This document shows, one piece after another, positions 15,084-18,816 of a DNA stretch of 18,816 nucleotides. The DNA comes from Bacillota bacterium (lineage in GTDB: Bacteria; Bacillota; Clostridia; Clostridiales; Caloramatoraceae), in NCBI GenBank assembly GCA_023415335.1, contig JAEZLD010000092.1, positions 1 through 18,816 of the forward strand. The letters run 5' to 3'. Position 1 is the stretch's first letter; every line of letters begins with the position of its first letter. Both the position numbers and the translations under genes were made by a program. Below the pieces are notes generated by a model, which was not told the origin of the DNA, made no database searches, and was given only the letters and a program-made list of their open reading frames with translations.

Positions 15084-15126
15084 ATTATAGTAAAAGAACG
15101 GGTTAGTATCAAACAAAATTCGACAA
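15084..15126 (-). promoter_or_regulatory. Retained promoter of the DUF819 remnant, with a 0A-like box
   Basis: Minus strand TTGATA (15107-15112), 17-bp spacer, TATAAT (15084-15089). TTGTCGAA (15119-15126) lies just upstream of the -35, matching the arrangement at the intact copy. The rest of 14971-15402 (432 bp) is AT-rich and carries the promoter listed next. No gene was seen in it. Confidence 0.6.
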
Positions 15127-15329
15127 TATAGTATAATAAATAAACAATGATTATATAAAACATAGAAAAAAATGAAAAATCAGGGTATAGGCAAGAAATA
15201 CATAAAATTATTCGAGACAGATGATTATGTAAATGTTAATAATCCGTGTTACAAAATTCGGCTTAAACATATCAATAATTAAGATTTAATAATAGATTGA
15301 TTTTATTAACTAATATTAACCAAAGAATG

Positions 15330-15357
15330 TTGAAATACAAAGACTTTCTTTTATACT
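15330..15357 (+). promoter_or_regulatory. Candidate promoter of the second CPBP gene
   Basis: TTGAAA (15330-15335) and TATACT (15352-15357), spaced 16 bp, about 45 bp before the start codon, with a GAGGGGAG ribosome binding site between (15389-15396). Unlike the first CPBP gene, no TTCGAC boxes lie next to this promoter. Confidence 0.5.
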
Positions 15358-15402
15358 ATTTACTTAAAGAATAAGTATTGATATGAGTGAGGGGAGTTAT
15401 AT

Positions 15403-16302
15403 ATGAAGAAGAATGCCTTCAATAGTCCCGTGGCAATTTTTCTGAACGTCTGTTTAATAAGCTCGGTGGCTGCAGCTATATTTATGTCTGTAAATAAGAT
15501 AAGTATAATATCCGGCAGCGGCAATATGTATATTACCCTTGTGTCAGTAATTCCTGGCCTTACAGCTATAGGAATTAGTGCCTTTAACAAGGCCCCGCTT
15601 GAAAAGCTGGGCTACAGGCCTCAGATGAAGGGACATGGACGTTTTTATCTGCTGGCATGGGTGTCTCCTGCAATACTTGCTGCAGCAGGAGGCGCATTAT
15701 ATTTTATTATTTACCCTGGAAGCTTCGATCCTGGTATGAAGCTTATGACAAAAACACTGGTATCCCAGGGTGTAAACCCTGGAAACGTCAGCACTCTGTA
15801 TATACTGCAGCTTATAGGAGGGCTTTTTATAGCCCCCATTGTAAACCTGTTGTCCTGTGGTATGGAGGAGCTGGGCTTCAGGGGATTTCTGCTTCCGGCT
15901 GTAAAGGAGAAGACCTCCTCTACACAGTCAGCAGTTATCATAAGCAGCCTGATATGGGGAATTTGGTACGTACCGCTGGCTGCCATAGGCTACCGATATG
16001 GTGCAATTTCCGTGGAGGAGTCCTGGAAGGCTATGGTGTTTGTTGTGCTTTTCTCCCTTATGTCAGGATGCATAATATCATGGCTAAGGCTTAGGACAAA
16101 CAGCATACTTCCTGGGGTGCTGTTCCGCTCCGGCATAAACGGTTTTGCAACTGCTGCTGCCTGGTTTGTAGCTGAGCCCTACAATGTTTTTATGGGACCG
16201 GTTACATGGGGAGTGCTTGGGGGGCTGCCACTGCTTCTATGTGGGGCACTATGCATCTCATTCTGCGAGGGAAATAAGGCCTCTGTACCCGTTGTAGAAT
16301 AA
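15403..16302 (+). CDS. Second CPBP-family membrane protein, paralogue of the one at 11159
   Basis: A 299-residue multi-span membrane protein, clearly homologous end to end with the 11159-12046 product (for example CGMEELGFRGFL, AVKEKTS, WGIWYVPLAAIGYRYG, WGVLGGLPLL). Motif 1 is intact (Glu155, Glu156, Arg160). As in its paralogue, the motif 2 histidine is Tyr189 and the last-motif histidine is Arg242, with Asn246 kept. Conservation of these changes in both copies while the sequences diverged suggests a selected function other than standard CAAX-type proteolysis. The gene stands alone after the DUF819 remnant and ends before a hairpin at 16336-16384. Confidence 0.85.
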   Translation: MKKNAFNSPVAIFLNVCLISSVAAAIFMSVNKISIISGSGNMYITLVSVIPGLTAIGISAFNKAPLEKLGYRPQMKGHGRFYLLAWVSPAILAAAGGALYFIIYPGSFDPGMKLMTKTLVSQGVNPGNVSTLYILQLIGGLFIAPIVNLLSCGMEELGFRGFLLPAVKEKTSSTQSAVIISSLIWGIWYVPLAAIGYRYGAISVEESWKAMVFVVLFSLMSGCIISWLRLRTNSILPGVLFRSGINGFATAAAWFVAEPYNVFMGPVTWGVLGGLPLLLCGALCISFCEGNKASVPVVE

Positions 16303-16335
16303 AGCTAAAAGGCCTTATACAAATCAAGATAATCC

Positions 16336-16384
16336 ACAGGGCTGCCCCATCAGCCATTGTAAAATCAATATGTGGCAGCCCTGT
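16336..16384 (+). terminator. Long-loop hairpin after the second CPBP gene
   Basis: ACAGGGCTGCC (16336-16346) pairs perfectly with GGCAGCCCTGT (16374-16384), 11 bp with a 27-nt loop, followed by TATTATA. The long loop and weak T-tract make it a modest terminator. The remainder of 16303-16522 shows no further clear element. Confidence 0.55.
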
Positions 16385-16522
16385 TATTATAAAGAGGGTG
16401 ACTTCAAGAGGCTTTGGTATTATTATATAGATAGAGTGTTCTTGGCTGCAGGGTTTTCCACTATCTGTGGATAAGCAAAGGGCAGGATGTGGATTAATAC
16501 ATAAAGAGAAGGAGAGGCGGCT

Positions 16523-17008
16523 ATGGAAATAAGGAAGGCAAGGCTTGAGGAATTGGATAGTCTGATGGAGGTGTTTGATAAGGCAAGGAGCTTTATGCGC
16601 AGCACGGGAAACAGCAGCCAATGGGTAAACGGCTACCCTAAGAGGGAGATGGTTGAAGAGGATATAAAAAATGGGAACTGTTATGTATCTGTTGAGGGGG
16701 ACAGGATAACCGGTACCTTTGCATTAATAGAGGGAGACGACCCAACCTATGCCGTAATAAAGGGAGGGCAGTGGATAAACAGTAATCCCTATGGAACCAT
16801 ACACAGGGCAGCAAGCAGCGGGGAGAAAAAGGGCCTCTTTGGGGAATATGTAAGATGGGCCTTTGAAAAGTGCGGCAATCTGAGGGCGGACACTCATGAG
16901 GACAATAAGATCATGCAGCATCTTTTAGAGAAAAATGGGTTTGAGTATTGTGGAATAATAACGGTCGGAGACGGTACTCCCAGAAGGGCATACCAAAAGA
17001 TAAAATAA
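16523..17008 (+). CDS. GNAT family N-acetyltransferase
   Basis: A 161-residue single-domain acetyltransferase. The N-terminal IRKARLEELDSLMEVFDKARSFMRSTGNSSQWVNGYP, the central acetyl-CoA loop EKKGLFGEYV (101-110) and the C-terminal RADTHEDNKIMQHLLEKNGFEYCGII (121-146) follow a common Firmicute GNAT subfamily. The acceptor is unknown. A GGAGAGG site (16511-16517) precedes the ATG by 5 bases. It is flanked by hairpins on both sides, so it is probably monocistronic. Confidence 0.9.
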   Translation: MEIRKARLEELDSLMEVFDKARSFMRSTGNSSQWVNGYPKREMVEEDIKNGNCYVSVEGDRITGTFALIEGDDPTYAVIKGGQWINSNPYGTIHRAASSGEKKGLFGEYVRWAFEKCGNLRADTHEDNKIMQHLLEKNGFEYCGIITVGDGTPRRAYQKIK

Positions 17009-17030
17009 TAAGCGAAAAACATACGATAGG

Positions 17031-17064
17031 AAACAGGGTTGACGTTAATTCGGCAACCCTGTTT
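17031..17064. terminator. Terminator after the GNAT gene
   Basis: AAACAGGGTTG (17031-17041) pairs perfectly with CAACCCTGTTT (17054-17064), 11 bp with a 12-nt loop. The T-tract is short (TTTAAATAG), so efficiency is uncertain. Confidence 0.65.
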
Positions 17065-17080
17065 AAATAGTTACAATTTT

Positions 17081-17175
17081 GTATCAAAGATTCATAGGCT
17101 CCCCTTTGATGAGGAAAATATCCTAAATGGAGGTTTTCGCCCCTACAGGGGAAGGCTAATATGGGGCTTTGATAT
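17081..17175. other. Multi-stem foldable region, possible structured RNA
   Basis: An outer 9-bp pairing joins GTATCAAAG (17081-17089) to CTTTGATAT (17167-17175). CCCC (17101-17104) can pair with GGGG (17163-17166) directly inside it. Within are two hairpins: GAAAA...TTTTC (17114-17118 with 17134-17138, extended by TCC/GGA around a TAAAT loop) and CCCC-TACA-GGGG (17140-17151). No open frame or known riboswitch consensus was recognised. It lies between the GNAT terminator and the 3' end of the MFS gene, so the transcribed strand is unclear. It could be a small RNA, a 3' UTR fold, or a short inverted-repeat element. Confidence 0.4.
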
Positions 17176-17224
17176 TCAACATTTAAGGAAGATTATTTCA
17201 TATTAAGCTTTCAATCACTAAACT

Positions 17225-18601
17225 TTATTTATCCACGAAAGGCTTATTACCAATGGTTTTGGAAGCTGATATCCTACTGTTGTGGTATTTCTTTGCAAAC
17301 ACCAGCGGTATGAAGGTTAAAAGCACCAGGCCTGAAGCTACAAGGAACAGGGTATGGGTGGGCAGGTATTCTGTAAAGCCGTATTCATCTATAAATTTAC
17401 CACTCTGCTTTATAATGGGGTTTGAGATAATTGGGGCTGCGACCATAGGTATAAGTACAAAGAAAAGTATCCTTATGCCCTCAAACTGTCCCCTTGAATC
17501 GGCAGGATAAAGCTGCTTTGACCAAACCGTCAGGGTCTGCAGTATAACTATATAGCCTGAGCCTACGAGAAATACAGCAAGCAGAAGAACCCAGTTGAAT
17601 ATGGTAGATGGGTTTACATTTTCAGGTTTTCCGTAGAAGCCAAGTATCAGTACTCCTGCAAAGTTAAGGATAATTGAAGCCATACATACGAGAGGGGACT
17701 TGTTCTTGTTTATAAGCTTTGTAGCCGGGATAACAAGAAGCATGGATAAGACAAGAGGTATTCCCTCTATAAGCCCCATCATGTCAGCGGTGAAGCGAAG
17801 ATAATATATTATATAGTTTCCCATATGTGTAAAGTACATGTTAAAGGCTATGAAGTAAACTGCCAGGGTAAGGTTTACCCATACCAGCTCCTTTAATGAA
17901 AAATATCTCTTAAAGTTGAAGGCACTGAAAAACTGCCTCCAGAAGCTTCCCTGCTTGTTAGGGACAAGATTCGGAGACTCCTCCATGAACAGGAGAGCAA
18001 ATATGCCGAACAGTATTACCAAAACTCCCATTGCTACAAACAGCCTCATGTAGTTGTCATTCTTTCCAACCAGCATGCCTCCTACAACAGTTCCTACAAG
18101 GGTACCTATAACAGGCTGCGTGGCCATGGCAGCTCCTATCTGCCCTCTGTTGGAATCAGTCATCATATCATTTGCCCAGGCGTTGAAGCCTCCGTCGTTT
18201 CCCATGGAGCCGAAGAAGCTCATTATAGCGTCAGCAGAAACTACAGCAATTCCTGCTATCATAAGCAGCTGGGACGATGTCTCAAGGTGTCCCTTTGTTA
18301 TGTACTGGGTCATTCCAAACAATATGGTAAATACTCCCCAGAGTATGTAGCCTGTAGCTACAACCCTTTTCCTCCTGCCCCGCCTGTCAGACAGGGTCCC
18401 TGAAAGGAAGGTTGAAAAGGTGGTTGCGGCGGCAGAGATTCCTACCATCCAGGATATGATTGTAGGGTCCTTGGCTATCTTGGCATAGACAAAGGTATTG
18501 AACCATTGGTTTTCCATGTTCCAGCACAGCTGGCCAGCTATTCCCAGGCCCCAGATGAGCAGCCAGAAACGGAAGGATGAAAGCTTTGATTTTTCCTTCA
18601 T
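17225..18601 (-). CDS. MFS transporter
   Basis: From ATG 18601 it is 458 residues with about twelve hydrophobic segments, a major facilitator superfamily secondary transporter in the cytoplasmic membrane. The loop between helices 2 and 3 carries the MFS motif A in the form GTLSDRRGRRKR. The large central loop (MEESPNLVPNKQGSFWRQF) separates the two six-helix halves. The family resembles glycoside/sugar-type MFS carriers, but the substrate cannot be read. GGAGGAG eight bases before this ATG fixes the start. The open frame extends 28 codons further upstream, but those codons overlap the promoter and are rejected. No metabolic partner is adjacent. Confidence 0.9.
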   Translation of the reverse strand: MKEKSKLSSFRFWLLIWGLGIAGQLCWNMENQWFNTFVYAKIAKDPTIISWMVGISAAATTFSTFLSGTLSDRRGRRKRVVATGYILWGVFTILFGMTQYITKGHLETSSQLLMIAGIAVVSADAIMSFFGSMGNDGGFNAWANDMMTDSNRGQIGAAMATQPVIGTLVGTVVGGMLVGKNDNYMRLFVAMGVLVILFGIFALLFMEESPNLVPNKQGSFWRQFFSAFNFKRYFSLKELVWVNLTLAVYFIAFNMYFTHMGNYIIYYLRFTADMMGLIEGIPLVLSMLLVIPATKLINKNKSPLVCMASIILNFAGVLILGFYGKPENVNPSTIFNWVLLLAVFLVGSGYIVILQTLTVWSKQLYPADSRGQFEGIRILFFVLIPMVAAPIISNPIIKQSGKFIDEYGFTEYLPTHTLFLVASGLVLLTFIPLVFAKKYHNSRISASKTIGNKPFVDK

Positions 18602-18656
18602 AGTTATCTCCTCCTGCATATAATCTATGGTACAAGTGCATATATTTAACAATTTC

Positions 18657-18707
18657 AGTGTAAGCTTGTACAGACCTAATGTCAACTGAAAGCGCCTATG
18701 GTATAAT
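18657..18707. promoter_or_regulatory. Overlapping divergent promoters of the MFS gene and the next gene
   Basis: Minus strand: TTGACA (18680-18685), 17-bp spacer, TACACT (18657-18662) drives the MFS gene. Plus strand: TATAAT (18702-18707) with a weak -35 ATGTCA at 18679-18684, 17 bp away, drives the gene at 18740. The two -35 boxes occupy the same bases, so the polymerases would compete. Confidence 0.55.
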
Positions 18708-18739
18708 TACAACAAACATATGTAAGAATGGAGGCAGCT

Positions 18740-18816
18740 ATGAAAAAAAGAAGCCAAACAACCGGTATAATATTAATTGTCTTATTGTGCTGTGGCATAA
18801 TGGGGGTGGTGGATGG
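18740..18816 (+). CDS. N-terminus of a membrane or secreted protein (runs off the window)
   Basis: ATG 18740 follows GGAGG (18730-18734) by five bases. The 25 complete codons encode a basic start (MKKRSQ) and a hydrophobic run (TGIILIVLLCCGIMGVV), as in a signal peptide or membrane anchor. A Cys-Cys-Gly in the hydrophobic run does not form a clear lipobox. The family cannot be named from this much. Confidence 0.65.
   Translation, partial: MKKRSQTTGIILIVLLCCGIMGVVD

Larger units (their letters stand above)
14733..16302. repeat. Second copy of the DUF819/CPBP divergent segment
   Basis: The order remnant DUF819 (-), divergent promoter region, CPBP (+) repeats the order found at 9638-12046 in the same orientation. 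Similarity is seen in both genes, in the GAATCACTCCGTTTC stretch around the DUF819 ribosome binding site, and in the promoter with its TTCGACAA box. The pepV, D-Ala-D-Ala dipeptidase and ATP-NAD kinase remnant lie between the copies. The CPBP copies have diverged to roughly half identity by eye, so the duplication (or parallel acquisition) is old. Confidence 0.75.

Noticed and set aside
18602..18685. 28-codon N-terminal extension of the MFS transporter
   Set aside because: It overlaps a good promoter and has no ribosome binding site, whereas GGAGGAG sits directly before the ATG at 18601.

Overview
The window looks like a chromosomal segment of a low-to-mid GC Gram-positive bacterium, most likely a Clostridia/Lachnospiraceae-type Firmicute. 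The evidence is strong purine-rich GGAGG-type ribosome binding sites, heavy use of AGG/AGA and ATA codons, short intergenic gaps with Rho-independent terminators, a UgtP-like glycolipid glycosyltransferase, a PepV-type dipeptidase, and sequences matching the Spo0A box (TTTGTCGAA). No tRNA, rRNA, CRISPR array, phage or insertion sequence was seen. The taxonomic call is an inference from style and gene families only.

Layout. 14-3527 (+): a cytosolic class C beta-lactamase-fold serine hydrolase, a fused double GNAT acetyltransferase, and a MGDG-synthase/UgtP-type glycosyltransferase. 3600-5466 (+): the CTP synthase gene pyrG behind a strong promoter and a leader of about 200 nt carrying an intrinsic terminator, hence an attenuator, plus a second group of repeats and hairpins. 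5590-6579 (+): an HTH-WYL regulator, convergent with a nitroreductase (6632-7231, -) across a shared perfect-stem terminator. The nitroreductase promoter has palindromes in its spacer and at its predicted start. 7364-8632 (-): a secreted or lipid-anchored serpin. 8821-9552 (+): a peptidase C26 gamma-glutamyl hydrolase-like amidotransferase.

9638-16302 is the most unusual part. It holds a divergent pair, a DUF819/YjcL-type membrane protein (-) and a CPBP (Abi/CAAX) membrane protein (+), followed by a PepV dipeptidase and a VanX/DdpX D-Ala-D-Ala dipeptidase. After a C-terminal remnant of an ATP-NAD kinase, the DUF819/CPBP pair occurs a second time. In that copy the DUF819 gene has collapsed to about 240 bp by two deletions at short direct repeats, while the CPBP gene is intact. 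Both DUF819 promoters keep a 0A-box-like sequence just upstream of the -35 element. Both CPBP proteins keep EExxxR but replace the two family histidines with Tyr and Arg. Together the genes suggest a growth-phase or Spo0A-controlled peptide or D-Ala-D-Ala uptake and degradation locus that was duplicated and is now decaying. That function is inference.

16523-18816: a GNAT acetyltransferase (+), a 95-nt region that folds into a multi-stem structure with no gene of its own (17081-17175), an MFS transporter (-), and the first 25 codons of a membrane or secreted protein (+) that runs off the end. The last two genes have overlapping divergent promoters.
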